Positions 10,006-25,600 of a stretch of DNA of 64,000 bases are shown piece after piece. Where the stretch lies: the NCBI GenBank assembly GCA_028752905.1, contig JAQNBH010000003.1, positions 29,452,502 through 29,516,501 on the forward strand, in the 5' to 3' direction. Numbering within the stretch: the first letter of the stretch is position 1; each line of letters opens with the position of its first letter. The position numbers and the translations under genes are program-made. The notes beneath the pieces were generated by a model. It had not been told where the DNA came from. It worked only from the letters and a program-made list of their open reading frames with translations, and ran no database searches. Source of the stretch: Cladorhizidae sp. MBARI D1340-BT2 (taxonomy: Eukaryota > Porifera > Demospongiae > Poecilosclerida > Cladorhizidae).

Positions 10006-13000
10006 CACTGTATAAACTTGATATATAGCTATTAAGATAGGTCTCTCCCTGTGCTCTCTGTTGATATCAAACATCCATAATAATATTCTGCACACTTCAC
10101 TGTAATGGACTTGATATGATTCGAATGATAGGTTTTCTCTATCTTGATATTTGCCCTAATTTGGTCTATATGTTTCTCATTTTTCCCCCAAAAATCTTGC
10201 TTTTTTGCCGTAAAGCTCATAACTTTTCTACACTTTACCCAAAAAAGAAATTTTTATATCACCGGATAGCCCTTCTAATTATCTGTCTTTTGTACGTGCC
10301 AAAATTTTGAGTACTCTAAGTATTAGCAAGTTATGGTGATTTGAAGTGGTAAGGTTTGCGATCTTTCCTGGCGTTTTCCAGTTGCCAAAGCGGTGGCCTG
10401 CCAGTGAAAAACCACTACATTTATTGATAATCTGTTGACATGTTGCAGATAAGGGCCTTCTCTATCAGTTGACAAAATCTGGGACTTTGGTCTTGTTAAT
10501 TAGGGCAGTTATGAATTGTACTCTTACTTGATGCTAAACATGTTTAGCTTCGTAGATTATCCACACTTCACTGAATAGACTTGATGTATAGCTATTAAGA
10601 TAGGACTCTCTAAGTGCTCTCTCTTGATACCAAACATCCATATATTCTGCACACTTCACTGTAGTGGACTTGCAAGATAGGTATCTCTCAGTGTTCTCTA
10701 TCTTGAGCTAAACATGTTAGCTTCATAGATTCTCCACACTTCACTGAATAGACTTGATATATAGCTCTAAAGGTAGGCCTCTCTGTGTTCTCTCTCTCTT
10801 GATACCAAACATCCGTATATTCTGCATACATAGAATCACAAGATAGGTTTCTCTATGTGTTCTCTATCTTGATGCTAAACAGGTTAGCTTCATAGATTCT
10901 CCACACTTCACTGTATAAACTTGATATATAGCTATTAAGATAGGTCTCTCCCTGTGCTCTCTGTTGATATCAAACATCCATAATATTCTGCACACTTCAC
11001 TGTAATGGACTTGATATGATTCGAATGATAGGTTTCATTATGTGTTCTCTATCTTGATATTTGCCCTAATTTGGTCTATATGTTTCTCATTTTCCCCCCA
11101 AAAATCTTGCTTTTTTGCCGTAAAGCTCATAACTTTTCTACACTTTACCCAAAAAAGAAATTTTTTATATCACCGGATAGCCCTTTTAATTATCTGTCTT
11201 TTGTACGTGCCAAAATTTTGATTACTCTAAGTATTAGAAAGTTATGGTGATTTGAAGTGGTAAGGTTTGCGATCTTTCCTGGCGTTTTCCAGTTGCCAAA
11301 GCGGTGGCCTGCCAGTGAAAAACCACTACATTTATTGATAATCTGTTGACATGTTGCAGATAAGGGCCTTCTCTATCAGTTGACAAAATCTGGGACTTTG
11401 GTCTTGTTAATTAGGGCAGTTATGAATTGTACTCTTACTTGATGCTAAACATGTTTAGCTTCGTAGATTATCCACACATCACTGAATAGACTTGATGTAT
11501 AGCTATTAAGATAGGACTCTCTAAGTGCTCTCTCTTGATACCAAACATCCATATATTCTGCACACTTCACTGTAGTGGACTTGCAAGATAGGTATCTCTC
11601 AGTGTTCTCTATCTTGAGCTAAACATGTTAGCTTCATAGATTCTCCACACTTCACTGAATAGACTTGATATATAGCTCTAAAGGTAGGCCTCTCTGTGTT
11701 CTCTCTCTTGATATCAAACATCCGTATATTCTGCATACATAGAATCACAAGATAGGTTTCTCTATGTGTTCTCTATCTTGATGCTAAACAGGTTAGCTTC
11801 ATAGATTCTCCACACTTCACTGTATAAACTTGATATATAGCTATTAAGATAGGTCTCTCCCTGTGCTCTCTGTTGATATCAAACATCCATAATATTATGC
11901 ACACTTCACTGTAATGGACTTGATATGATTCGAATGATAGGTTTCATTATGTGTTCTCTATCTTGATATTTGCCCTAATTTGGTCTATATGTTTCTCATT
12001 TTCCCCCCAAAAATCTTGCTTTTTTGCCGTAAAGCTCATAACTTTGCTACACTTTACCCAAAAAAGAAAATTTTTATATCACCGGATAGCCCTTCTAATT
12101 ATCTGTCTTTTGTACGTGCCAAAATTTTGATTACTCTAAGTATTAGCAAGTTATGGTGATTTGAAGTGGTAAGGTTTGCGATCTTTCCTGGCGTTTTCCA
12201 GTTGCCAAAGCGGTGGCCTGCCAGTGAAAAACCACTACATTTATTGATAATCTGTTGACATGTTGCAGATAAGGGCCTTCTCTATCAGTTGACAAAATCT
12301 GGGACTTTGGTCTTGTTAATTAGGGCAGTTATGAATTGTACTCTTACTTGATGCTAAACATGTTTAGCTTCGTAGATTATCCACACTTCACTGAATAGAC
12401 TTGATGTATAGCTATTAAGATAGGACTCTCTAAGTGCTCTCTCTTGATACCAAACATCCATATATTCTGCACACTTCACTGTAGTGGACTTGCAAGATAG
12501 GTATCTCTCAGTGTTCTCTATCTTGAGCTAAACATGTTAGCTTCATAGATTCTCCACACTTCACTGAATAGACTTGATATATAGCTCTAAAGGTAGGCCT
12601 CTCTCTGTTCTCTCTCTTGATACCAAACATCCGTATATTCTGCATACATAGAATCACAAGATAGGTTTCTCTATGTGTTCTCTATCTTGATGCTAAACAG
12701 GTTAGCTTCATAGATTCTCCACACTTCACTGTATAAACTTGATATATAGCTATTAAGATAGGTCTCTCCCTGTGCTCTCTGTTGATATCAAACATCCATA
12801 ATAATATTCTGCACACTTCACTGTAATGGACTTGATATGATTCGAATGATAGGTTTTCTCTATCTTGATATTTGCCCTAATTTGGTCTATATGTTTCTCA
12901 TTTTTCCCCCAAAAATCTTGCTTTTTTGCCGTAAAGCTCATAACTTTTCTACACTTTACCCAAAAAAGAAATTTTTATATCACCGGATAGCCCTTCTAAT

Positions 13001-14538
13001 TATCTGTCTTTTGTACGTGCCAAAATTTTGAGTACTCTAAGTATTAGCAAGTTATGGTGATTTGAAGTGGTAAGGTTTGCGATCTTTCCTGGCGTTTTCC
13101 AGTTGCCAAAGCGGTGGCCTGCCAGTGAAAAACCACTACATTTATTGATAATCTGTTGACATGTTGCAGATAAGGGCCTTCTCTATCAGTTGACAAAATC
13201 TGGGACTTTGGTCTTGTTAATTAGGGCAGTTATGAATTGTACTCTTACTTGATGCTAAACATGTTTAGCTTCGTAGATTATCCACACTTCACTGAATAGA
13301 CTTGATGTATAGCTATTAAGATAGGACTCTCTAAGTGCTCTCTCTTGATACCAAACATCCATATATTCTGCACACTTCACTGTAGTGGACTTGCAAGATA
13401 GGTATCTCTCAGTGTTCTCTATCTTGAGCTAAACATGTTAGCTTCATAGATTCTCCACACTTCACTGAATAGACTTGATATATAGCTCTAAAGGTAGGCC
13501 TCTCTGTGTTCTCTCTCTCTTGATACCAAACATCCGTATATTCTGCATACATAGAATCACAAGATAGGTTTCTCTATGTGTTCTCTATCTTGATGCTAAA
13601 CAGGTTAGCTTCATAGATTCTCCACACTTCACTGTATAAACTTGATATATAGCTATTAAGATAGGTCTCTCCCTGTGCTCTCTGTTGATATCAAACATCC
13701 ATAATATTCTGCACACTTCACTGTAATGGACTTGATATGATTCGAATGATAGGTTTCATTATGTGTTCTCTATCTTGATATTTGCCCTAATTTGGTCTAT
13801 ATGTTTCTCATTTTCCCCCCAAAAATCTTGCTTTTTTGCCGTAAAGCTCATAACTTTTCTACACTTTACCCAAAAAAGAAATTTTTTATATCACCGGATA
13901 GCCCTTTTAATTATCTGTCTTTTGTACGTGCCAAAATTTTGATTACTCTAAGTATTAGCAAGTTATGGTGATTTGAAGTGGTAAGGTTTGCGATCTTTCC
14001 TGGCGTTTTCCAGTTGCCAAAGCGGTGGCCTGCCAGTGAAAAACCACTACATTTATTGATAATCTGTTGACATGTTGCAGATAAGGGCCTTCTCTATCAG
14101 TTGACAAAATCTGGGACTTTGGTCTTGTTAATTAGGGCAGTTATGAATTGTACTCTTACTTGATGCTAAACATGTTTAGCTTCGTAGATTATCCACACAT
14201 CACTGAATAGACTTGATGTATAGCTATTAAGATAGGACTCTCTAAGTGCTCTCTCTTGATACCAAACATCCATATATTCTGCACACTTCACTGTAGTGGA
14301 CTTGCAAGATAGGTATCTCTCAGTGTTCTCTATCTTGAGCTAAACATGTTAGCTTCATAGATTCTCCACACTTCACTGAATAGACTTGATATATAGCTCT
14401 AAAGGTAGGCCTCTCTGTGTTCTCTCTCTTGATACCAAACATCCGTATATTCTGCATACATAGAATCACAAGATAGGTTTCTCTATGTGTTCTCTATCTT
14501 GATGCTAAACAGGTTAGCTTCATAGATTCTCCACACTT
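10006..14538 (+). repeat. Block of copies 12-16, classes C D E C D
   Basis: Copy starts are 10006, 10909, 11818, 12727 and 13630. Copies 12 and 15 are class C (903 bp: TAA insertion, 10-bp deletion, T5C5, GAGTAC, extra CT). Copies 13 and 16 are class D (CCTTTTAATT, CACATCAC). Copy 14 is class E (ATTATGC, TTTGCTAC). Copy 13 also has ATTAGAAAG and TTGATATCAA, both shared with copy 20. Confidence 0.85.
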
Positions 14539-17500
14539 CACTGTATAAACTTGATATATAGCTATTAAGATAGGTCTCTCCCTGTGCTCTCTGTTGATAT
14601 CAAACATCCATAATAATATTCTGCACACTTCACTGTAATGGACTTGATATGATTCGAATGATAGGTTTTCTCTATCTTGATATTTGCCCTAATTTGGTCT
14701 ATATGTTTCTCATTTTCCCCCCAAAAATCTTGCTTTTTTGCCGTAAAGCTCATAACTTTTCTACACTTTACCCAAAAAAGAAATTTTTATATCACCGGAT
14801 AGCCCTTCTAATTATCTGTCTTTTGTACGTGCCAAAATTTTGAGTACTCTAAGTATTAGCAAGTTATGGTGATTTGAAGTGGTAAGGTTTGCGATCTTTC
14901 CTGGCGTTTTCCAGTTGCCAAAGCGGTGGCCTGCCAGTGGAAAACCACTACATTTATTGATAATCTGTTGACATGTTGCAGATAAGGGCCTTCTCTATCA
15001 GTTGACAAAATCTGGGACTTTGGTCTTGTTAATTAGGGCAGTTATGAATTGTACTCTTACTTGATGCTAAACATGTTTAGCTTCGTAGATTATCCACACT
15101 TCACTGAATAGACTTGATGTATAGCTATTAAGATAGGACTCTCTAAGTGCTCTCTCTTGATACCAAACATCCATATATTCTGCACACTTCACTGTAGTGG
15201 ACTTGCAAGATAGGTATCTCTCAGTGTTCTCTATCTTGAGCTAAACATGTTAGCTTCATAGATTCTCCACACTTCACTGAATAGACTTGATATATAGCTC
15301 TAAAGGTAGGCCTCTCTGTGTTCTCTCTCTTGATACCAAACATCCGTATATTCTGCATACATAGAATCACAAGATAGGTTTCTCTATGTGTTCTCTATCT
15401 TGATGCTAAACAGGTTAGCTTCATAGATTCTCCACACTTCACTGTATAAACTTGATATATAGCTATTAAGATAGGTCTCTCCCTGTGCTCTCTGTTGATA
15501 TCAAACATCCATAATAATATTCTGCACACTTCACTGTAATGGACTTGATATGATTCGAATGATAGGTTTTCTCTATCTTGATATTTGCCCTAATTTGGTC
15601 TATATGTTTCTCATTTTCCCCCCAAAAATCTTGCTTTTTTGCCGTAAAGCTCATAACTTTTCTACACTTTACCCAAAAAAGAAATTATTTATATCACCGG
15701 ATAGCCCTTCTAATTATCTGTCTTTTGTACGTGCCAAAATTTTGAGTACTCTAAGTATTAGCAAGTTATGGTGATTTGAAGTGGTAAGGTTTGCGATCTT
15801 TCCTGGCGTTTTCCAGTTGCCAAAGCGGTGGCCTGCCAGTGGAAAACCACTACATTTATTGATAATCTGTTGACATGTTGCAGATAAGGGCCTTCTCTAT
15901 CAGTTGACAAAATCTGGGACTTTGGTCTTGTTAATTAGGGCAGTTATGAATTGTACTCTTACTTGATGCTAAACATGTTTAGCTTCGTAGATTATCCACA
16001 CTTCACTGAATAGACTTGATGTATAGCTATTAAGATAGGACTCTCTAAGTGCTCTCTCTTGATACCAAACATCCATATATTCTGCACACTTCACTGTAGT
16101 GGACTTGCAAGATAGGTATCTCTCAGTGTTCTCTATCTTGAGCTAAACATGTTAGCTTCATAGATTCTCCACACTTCACTGAATAGACTTGATATATAGC
16201 TCTAAAGGTAGGCCTCTCTGTGTTCTCTCTCTTGATACCAAACATCCGTATATTCTGCATACATAGAATCACAAGATAGGTTTCTCTATGTGTTCTCTAT
16301 CTTGATGCTAAACAGGTTAGCTTCATAGATTCTCCACACTTCACTGTATAAACTTGATATATAGCTATTAAGATAGGTCTCTCCCTGTGCTCTCTGTTGA
16401 TATCAAACATCCATAATAATATTCTGCACACTTCACTGTAATGGACTTGATATGATTCGAATGATAGGTTTTCTCTATCTTGATATTTGCCCTAATTTGG
16501 TCTATATGTTTCTCATTTTCCCCCCAAAAATCTTGCTTTTTTGCCGTAAAGCTCATAACTTTTCTACACTTTACCCAAAAAAGAAATTTTTATATCACCG
16601 GATAGCCCTTCTAATTATCTGTCTTTTGTACGTGCCAAAATTTTGAGTACTCTAAGTATTAGCAAGTTATGGTGATTTGAAGTGGTAAGGTTTGCGATCT
16701 TTCCTGGCGTTTTCCAGTTGCCAAAGCGGTGGCCTGCCAGTGAAAAACCACTACATTTATTGATAATCTGTTGACATGTTGCAGATAAGGGCCTTCTCTA
16801 TCAGTTGACAAAATCTGGGACTTTGGTCTTGTTAATTAGGGCAGTTATGAATTGTACTCTTACTTGATGCTAAACATGTTTAGCTTCGTAGATTATCCAC
16901 ACTTCACTGAATAGACTTGATGTATAGCTATTAAGATAGGACTCTCTAAGTGCTCTCTCTTGATACCAAACATCCATATATTCTGCACACTTCACTGTAG
17001 TGGACTTGCAAGATAGGTATCTCTCAGTGTTCTCTATCTTGAGCTAAACATGTTAGCTTCATAGATTCTCCACACTTCACTGAATAGACTTGATATATAG
17101 CTCTAAAGGTAGGCCTCTCTGTGTTCTCTCTCTCTTGATACCAAACATCCGTATATTCTGCATACATAGAATCACAAGATAGGTTTCTCTATGTGTTCTC
17201 TATCTTGATGCTAAACAGGTTAGCTTCATAGATTCTCCACACTTCACTGTATAAACTTGATATATAGCTATTAAGATAGGTCTCTCCCTGTGCTCTCTGT
17301 TGATATCAAACATCCATAATATTCTGCACACTTCACTGTAATGGACTTGATATGATTCGAATGATAGGTTTCATTATGTGTTCTCTATCTTGATATTTGC
17401 CCTAATTTGGTCTATATGTTTCTCATTTTCCCCCCAAAAATCTTGCTTTTTTGCCGTAAAGCACATAACTTTTCTACACTTTACCCAAAAAAGAAATTTT

Positions 17501-18153
17501 TTATATCACCGGATAGCCCTTTTAATTATCTGTCTTTTGTACGTGCCAAAATTTTGATTACTCTAAGTATTAGAAAGTTATGGTGATTTGAAGTGGTAAG
17601 GTTTGCGATCTTTCCTGGCGTTTTCCAGTTGCCAAAGCGGTGGCCTGCCAGTGAAAAACCACTACATTTATTGATAATCTGTTGACATGTTGCAGATAAG
17701 GGCCTTCTCTATCAGTTGACAAAATCTGGGACTTTGGTCTTGTTAATTAGGGCAGTTATGAATTGTACTCTTACTTGATGCTAAACATGTTTAGCTTCGT
17801 AGATTATCCACACATCACTGAATAGACTTGATGTATAGCTATTAAGATAGGACTCTCTAAGTGCTCTCTCTTGATACCAAACATCCATATATTCTGCACA
17901 CTTCACTGTAGTGGACTTGCAAGATAGGTATCTCTCAGTGTTCTCTATCTTGAGCTAAACATGTTAGCTTCATAGATTCTCCACACTTCACTGAATAGAC
18001 TTGATATATAGCTCTAAAGGTAGGCCTCTCTGTGTTCTCTCTCTTGATATCAAACATCCGTATATTCTGCATACATAGAATCACAAGATAGGTTTCTCTA
18101 TGTGTTCTCTATCTTGATGCTAAACAGGTTAGCTTCATAGATTCTCCACACTT
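14539..18153 (+). repeat. Block of copies 17-20, classes C C C D
   Basis: Copy starts are 14539, 15440, 16342 and 17245. Three class C copies stand in a row, with T4C6. Copies 17 and 18 (901 and 902 bp) share CAGTGGAAAAC and lack the extra CT, so they look like a recent local duplication. Copy 18 has a class A-like TTATTT next to GGATAG. Copy 19 is 903 bp with the extra CT. Copy 20 is class D with ATTAGAAAG like copy 13 and its own GCACATAAC. Confidence 0.85.
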
Positions 18154-21100
18154 CACTGTATAAACTTGATATATAGCTATTAAGATAGGTCTCTCCCTGT
18201 GCTCTCTGTTGATATCAAACATCCATAATAATATTCTGCACACTTCACTGTAATGGACTTGATATGATTCGAATGATAGGTTTTCTCTATCTTGATATTT
18301 GCCCTAATTTGGTCTATATGTTTCTCATTTTTCCCCCAAAAATCTTGCTTTTTTGCCGTAAAGCTCATAACTTTTCTACACTTTACCCAAAAAAGAAATT
18401 TTTATATCACCGGATAGCCCTTCTAATTATCTGTCTTTTGTACGTGCCAAAATTTTGAGTACTCTAAGTATTAGCAAGTTATGGTGATTTGAAGTGGTAA
18501 GGTTTGCGATCTTTCCTGGCGTTTTCCAGTTGCCAAAGCGGTGGCCTGCCAGTGAAAAACCACTACATTTATTGATAATCTGTTGACATGTTGCAGATAA
18601 GGGCCTTCTCTATCAGTTGACAAAATCTGGGACTTTGGTCTTGTTAATTAGGGCAGTTATGAATTGTACTCTTACTTGATGCTAAACATGTTTAGCTTCG
18701 TAGATTATCCACACTTCACTGAATAGACTTGATGTATAGCTATTAAGATAGGACTCTCTAAGTGCTCTCTCTTGATACCAAACATCCATATATTCTGCAC
18801 ACTTCACTGTAGTGGACTTGCAAGATAGGTATCTCTCAGTGTTCTCTATCTTGAGCTAAACATGTTAGCTTCATAGATTCTCCACACTTCACTGAATAGA
18901 CTTGATATATAGCTCTAAAGGTAGGCCTCTCTGTGTTCTCTCTCTCTTGATACCAAACATCCGTATATTCTGCATACATAGAATCACAAGATAGGTTTCT
19001 CTATGTGTTCTCTATCTTGATGCTAAACAGGTTAGCTTCATAGATTCTCCACACTTCACTGTATAAACTTGATATATAGCTATTAAGATAGGTCTCTCCC
19101 TGTGCTCTCTGTTGATATCAAACATCCATAATATTCTGCACACTTCACTGTAATGGACTTGATATGATTCGAATGATAGGTTTCATTATGTGTTCTCTAT
19201 CTTGATATTTGCCCTAATTTGGTCTATATGTTTCTCATTTTCCCCCCAAAAATCTTGCTTTTTTGCCGTAAAGCTCATAACTTTTCTACACTTTACCCAA
19301 AAAAGAAATATTTTATATCACCGGATAGCCCTTCTAATTATCTGTCTTTTGTACGTGCCAAAATTTTGATTACTCTAAGTATTAGCAAGTTATGGTGATT
19401 TGAAGTGGTAAGGTTTGCGATCTTTCCTGGCGTTTTCCAGTTGCCAAAGCGGTGGCCTGCCAGTGAAAAACCACTACATTTATTGATAATCTGTTGACAT
19501 GTTGCAGATAAGGGCCTTCTCTATCAGTTGACAAAATCTGGGACTTTGGTCTTGTTAATTAGGGCAGTTATGAATTGTACTCTTACTTGATGCTAAACAT
19601 GTTTAGCTTCGTAGATTATCCACACATCACTGAATAGACTTGATGTATAGCTATTAAGATAGGACTCTCTAAGTGCTCTCTCTTGATACCAAACATCCAT
19701 ATATTCTGCACACTTCACTGTAGTGGACTTGCAAGATAGGTATCTCTCAGTGTTCTCTATCTTGAGCTAAACATGTTAGCTTCATAGATTCTCCACACTT
19801 CACTGAATAGACTTGATATATAGCTCTAAAGGTAGGCCTCTCTGTGTTCTCTCTCTTGATACCAAACATCCGTATATTCTGCATACATAGAATCACAAGA
19901 TAGGTTTCTCTATGTGTTCTCTATCTTGATGCTAAACAGGTTAGCTTCATAGATTCTCCACACTTCACTGTATAAACTTGATATATAGCTATTAAGATAG
20001 GTCTCTCCCTGTGCTCTCTGTTGATATCAAACATCCATAATATTATGCACACTTCACTGTAATGGACTTGATATGATTCGAATGATAGGTTTCATTATGT
20101 GTTCTCTATCTTGATATTTGCCCTAATTTGGTCTATATGTTTCTCATTTTCCCCCCAAAAATCTTGCTTTTTTGCCGTAAAGCTCATAACTTTGCTACAC
20201 TTTACCCAAAAAAGAAATTTTTATATCACCGGATAGCCCTTCTAATTATCTGTCTTTTGTACGTGCCAAAATTTTGATTACTCTAAGTATTAGCAAGTTA
20301 TGGTGATTTGAAGTGGTAAGGTTTGCGATCTTTCCTGGCGTTTTCCAGTTGCCAAAGCGGTGGCCTGCCAGTGAAAAACCACTACATTTATTGATAATCT
20401 GTTGACATGTTGCAGATAAGGGCCTTCTCTATCAGTTGACAAAATCTGGGACTTTGGTCTTGTTAATTAGGGCAGTTATGAATTGTACTCTTACTTGATG
20501 CTAAACATGTTTAGCTTCGTAGATTATCCACACTTCACTGAATAGACTTGATGTATAGCTATTAAGATAGGACTCTCTAAGTGCTCTCTCTTGATACCAA
20601 ACATCCATATATTCTGCACACTTCACTGTAGTGGACTTGCAAGATAGGTATCTCTCAGTGTTCTCTATCTTGAGCTAAACATGTTAGCTTCATAGATTCT
20701 CCACACTTCACTGAATAGACTTGATATATAGCTCTAAAGGTAGGCCTCTCTGTGTTCTCTCTCTTGATACCAAACATCCGTATATTCTGCATACATAGAA
20801 TCACAAGATAGGTTTCTCTATGTGTTCTCTATCTTGATGCTAAACAGGTTAGCTTCATAGATTCTCCACACTTCACTGTATAAACTTGATATATAGCTAT
20901 TAAGATAGGTCTCTCCCTGTGCTCTCTGTTGATATCAAACATCCATAATATTATGCACACTTCACTGTAATGGACTTGATATGATTCGAATGATAGGTTT
21001 CATTATGTGTTCTCTATCTTGATATTTGCCCTAATTTGGTCTATATGTTTCTCATTTTCCCCCCAAAAATCTTGCTTTTTTGCCGTAAAGCTCATAACTT

Positions 21101-22691
21101 TGCTACACTTTACCCAAAAAAGAAAATTTTTATATCACCGGATAGCCCTTCTAATTATCTGTCTTTTGTACGTGCCAAAATTTTGATTACTCTAAGTATT
21201 AGCAAGTTATGGTGATTTGAAGTGGTAAGGTTTGCGATCTTTCCTGGCGTTTTCCAGTTGCCAAAGCGGTGGCCTGCCAGTGAAAAACCACTACATTTAT
21301 TGATAATCTGTTGACATGTTGCAGATAAGGGCCTTCTCTATCAGTTGACAAAATCTGGGACTTTGGTCTTGTTAATTAGGGCAGTTATGAATTGTACTCT
21401 TACTTGATGCTAAACATGTTTAGCTTCGTAGATTATCCACACTTCACTGAATAGACTTGATGTATAGCTATTAAGATAGGACTCTCTAAGTGCTCTCTCT
21501 TGATACCAAACATCCATATATTCTGCACACTTCACTGTAGTGGACTTGCAAGATAGGTATCTCTCAGTGTTCTCTATCTTGAGCTAAACATGTTAGCTTC
21601 ATAGATTCTCCACACTTCACTGAATAGACTTGATATATAGCTCTAAAGGTAGGCCTCTCTGTGTTCTCTCTCTTGATACCAAACATCCGTATATTCTGCA
21701 TACATAGAATCACAAGATAGGTTTCTCTATGTGTTCTCTATCTTGATGCTAAACAGGTTAGCTTCATAGATTCTCCACACTTCACTGTATAAACTTGATA
21801 TATAGCTATTAAGATAGGTCTCTCCCTGTGCTCTCTGTTGATATCAAACATCCATAATATTATGCACACTTCACTGTAATGGACTTGATATGATTCGAAT
21901 GATAGGTTTCATTATGTGTTCTCTATCTTGATATTTGCCCTAATTTGGTCTATATGTTTCTCATTTTCCCCCCAAAAATCTTGCTTTTTTGCCGTAAAGC
22001 TCATAACTTTGCTACACTTTACCCAAAAAAGAAAATTTTTATATCACCGGATAGCCCTTCTAATTATCTGTCTTTTGTACGTGCCAAAATTTTGATTACT
22101 CTAAGTATTAGCAAGTTATGGTGATTTGAAGTGGTAAGGTTTGCGATCTTTCCTGGCGTTTTCCAGTTGCCAAAGCGGTGGCCTGCCAGTGAAAAACCAC
22201 TACATTTATTGATAATCTGTTGACATGTTGCAGATAAGGGCCTTCTCTATCAGTTGACAAAATCTGGGACTTTGGTCTTGTTAATTAGGGCAGTTATGAA
22301 TTGTACTCTTACTTGATGCTAAACATGTTTAGCTTCGTAGATTATCCACACTTCACTGAATAGACTTGATGTATAGCTATTAAGATAGGACTCTCTAAGT
22401 GCTCTCTCTTGATACCAAACATCCATATATTCTGCACACTTCACTGTAGTGGACTTGCAAGATAGGTATCTCTCAGTGTTCTCTATCTTGAGCTAAACAT
22501 GTTAGCTTCATAGATTCTCCACACTTCACTGAATAGACTTGATATATAGCTCTAAAGGTAGGCCTCTCTCTGTTCTCTCTCTTGATACCAAACATCCGTA
22601 TATTCTGCATACATAGAATCACAAGATAGGTTTCTCTATGTGTTCTCTATCTTGATGCTAAACAGGTTAGCTTCATAGATTCTCCACACTT
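18154..22691 (+). repeat. Higher-order repeat, register 1 (copies 21-25, C D E E E)
   Basis: Copy starts are 18154, 19057, 19966, 20874 and 21783, and the total length is 4538 bp. The class D member has the rare GAAATATTTTATATC. The three class E copies are 908, 909 and 909 bp, the last one with CTCTCTCTG. The next 4538 bp repeat this order exactly. Confidence 0.9.
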
Positions 22692-25600
22692 CACTGTATA
22701 AACTTGATATATAGCTATTAAGATAGGTCTCTCCCTGTGCTCTCTGTTGATATCAAACATCCATAATAATATTCTGCACACTTCACTGTAATGGACTTGA
22801 TATGATTCGAATGATAGGTTTTCTCTATCTTGATATTTGCCCTAATTTGGTCTATATGTTTCTCATTTTTCCCCCAAAAATCTTGCTTTTTTGCCGTAAA
22901 GCTCATAACTTTTCTACACTTTACCCAAAAAAGAAATTTTTATATCACCGGATAGCCCTTCTAATTATCTGTCTTTTGTACGTGCCAAAATTTTGAGTAC
23001 TCTAAGTATTAGCAAGTTATGGTGATTTGAAGTGGTAAGGTTTGCGATCTTTCCTGGCGTTTTCCAGTTGCCAAAGCGGTGGCCTGCCAGTGAAAAACCA
23101 CTACATTTATTGATAATCTGTTGACATGTTGCAGATAAGGGCCTTCTCTATCAGTTGACAAAATCTGGGACTTTGGTCTTGTTAATTAGGGCAGTTATGA
23201 ATTGTACTCTTACTTGATGCTAAACATGTTTAGCTTCGTAGATTATCCACACTTCACTGAATAGACTTGATGTATAGCTATTAAGATAGGACTCTCTAAG
23301 TGCTCTCTCTTGATACCAAACATCCATATATTCTGCACACTTCACTGTAGTGGACTTGCAAGATAGGTATCTCTCAGTGTTCTCTATCTTGAGCTAAACA
23401 TGTTAGCTTCATAGATTCTCCACACTTCACTGAATAGACTTGATATATAGCTCTAAAGGTAGGCCTCTCTGTGTTCTCTCTCTCTTGATACCAAACATCC
23501 GTATATTCTGCATACATAGAATCACAAGATAGGTTTCTCTATGTGTTCTCTATCTTGATGCTAAACAGGTTAGCTTCATAGATTCTCCACACTTCACTGT
23601 ATAAACTTGATATATAGCTATTAAGATAGGTCTCTCCCTGTGCTCTCTGTTGATATCAAACATCCATAATATTCTGCACACTTCACTGTAATGGACTTGA
23701 TATGATTCGAATGATAGGTTTCATTATGTGTTCTCTATCTTGATATTTGCCCTAATTTGGTCTATATGTTTCTCATTTTCCCCCCAAAAATCTTGCTTTT
23801 TTGCCGTAAAGCTCATAACTTTTCTACACTTTACCCAAAAAAGAAATATTTTATATCACCGGATAGCCCTTCTAATTATCTGTCTTTTGTACGTGCCAAA
23901 ATTTTGATTACTCTAAGTATTAGCAAGTTATGGTGATTTGAAGTGGTAAGGTTTGCGATCTTTCCTGGCGTTTTCCAGTTGCCAAAGCGGTGGCCTGCCA
24001 GTGAAAAACCACTACATTTATTGATAATCTGTTGACATGTTGCAGATAAGGGCCTTCTCTATCAGTTGACAAAATCTGGGACTTTGGTCTTGTTAATTAG
24101 GGCAGTTATGAATTGTACTCTTACTTGATGCTAAACATGTTTAGCTTCGTAGATTATCCACACATCACTGAATAGACTTGATGTATAGCTATTAAGATAG
24201 GACTCTCTAAGTGCTCTCTCTTGATACCAAACATCCATATATTCTGCACACTTCACTGTAGTGGACTTGCAAGATAGGTATCTCTCAGTGTTCTCTATCT
24301 TGAGCTAAACATGTTAGCTTCATAGATTCTCCACACTTCACTGAATAGACTTTATATATAGCTCTAAAGGTAGGCCTCTCTGTGTTCTCTCTCTTGATAC
24401 CAAACATCCGTATATTCTGCATACATAGAATCACAAGATAGGTTTCTCTATGTGTTCTCTATCTTGATGCTAAACAGGTTAGCTTCATAGATTCTCCACA
24501 CTTCACTGTATAAACTTGATATATAGCTATTAAGATAGGTCTCTCCCTGTGCTCTCTGTTGATATCAAACATCCATAATATTATGCACACTTCACTGTAA
24601 TGGACTTGATATGATTCGAATGATAGGTTTCATTATGTGTTCTCTATCTTGATATTTGCCCTAATTTGGTCTATATGTTTCTCATTTTCCCCCCAAAAAT
24701 CTTGCTTTTTTGCCGTAAAGCTCATAACTTTGCTACACTTTACCCAAAAAAGAAATTTTTATATCACCGGATAGCCCTTCTAATTATCTGTCTTTTGTAC
24801 GTGCCAAAATTTTGATTACTCTAAGTATTAGCAAGTTATGGTGATTTGAAGTGGTAAGGTTTGCGATCTTTCCTGGCGTTTTCCAGTTGCCAAAGCGGTG
24901 GCCTGCCAGTGAAAAACCACTACATTTATTGATAATCTGTTGACATGTTGCAGATAAGGGCCTTCTCTATCAGTTGACAAAATCTGGGACTTTGGTCTTG
25001 TTAATTAGGGCAGTTATGAATTGTACTCTTACTTGATGCTAAACATGTTTAGCTTCGTAGATTATCCACACTTCACTGAATAGACTTGATGTATAGCTAT
25101 TAAGATAGGACTCTCTAAGTGCTCTCTCTTGATACCAAACATCCATATATTCTGCACACTTCACTGTAGTGGACTTGCAAGATAGGTATCTCTCAGTGTT
25201 CTCTATCTTGAGCTAAACATGTTAGCTTCATAGATTCTCCACACTTCACTGAATAGACTTGATATATAGCTCTAAAGGTAGGCCTCTCTGTGTTCTCTCT
25301 CTTGATACCAAACATCCGTATATTCTGCATACATAGAATCACAAGATAGGTTTCTCTATGTGTTCTCTATCTTGATGCTAAACAGGTTAGCTACATAGAT
25401 TCTCCACACTTCACTGTATAAACTTGATATATAGCTATTAAGATAGGTCTCTCCCTGTGCTCTCTGTTGATATCAAACATCCATAATATTATGCACACTT
25501 CACTGTAATGGACTTGATATGATTCGAATGATAGGTTTCATTATGTGTTCTCTATCTTGATATTTGCCCTAATTTGGTCTATATGTTTCTCATTTTCCCC

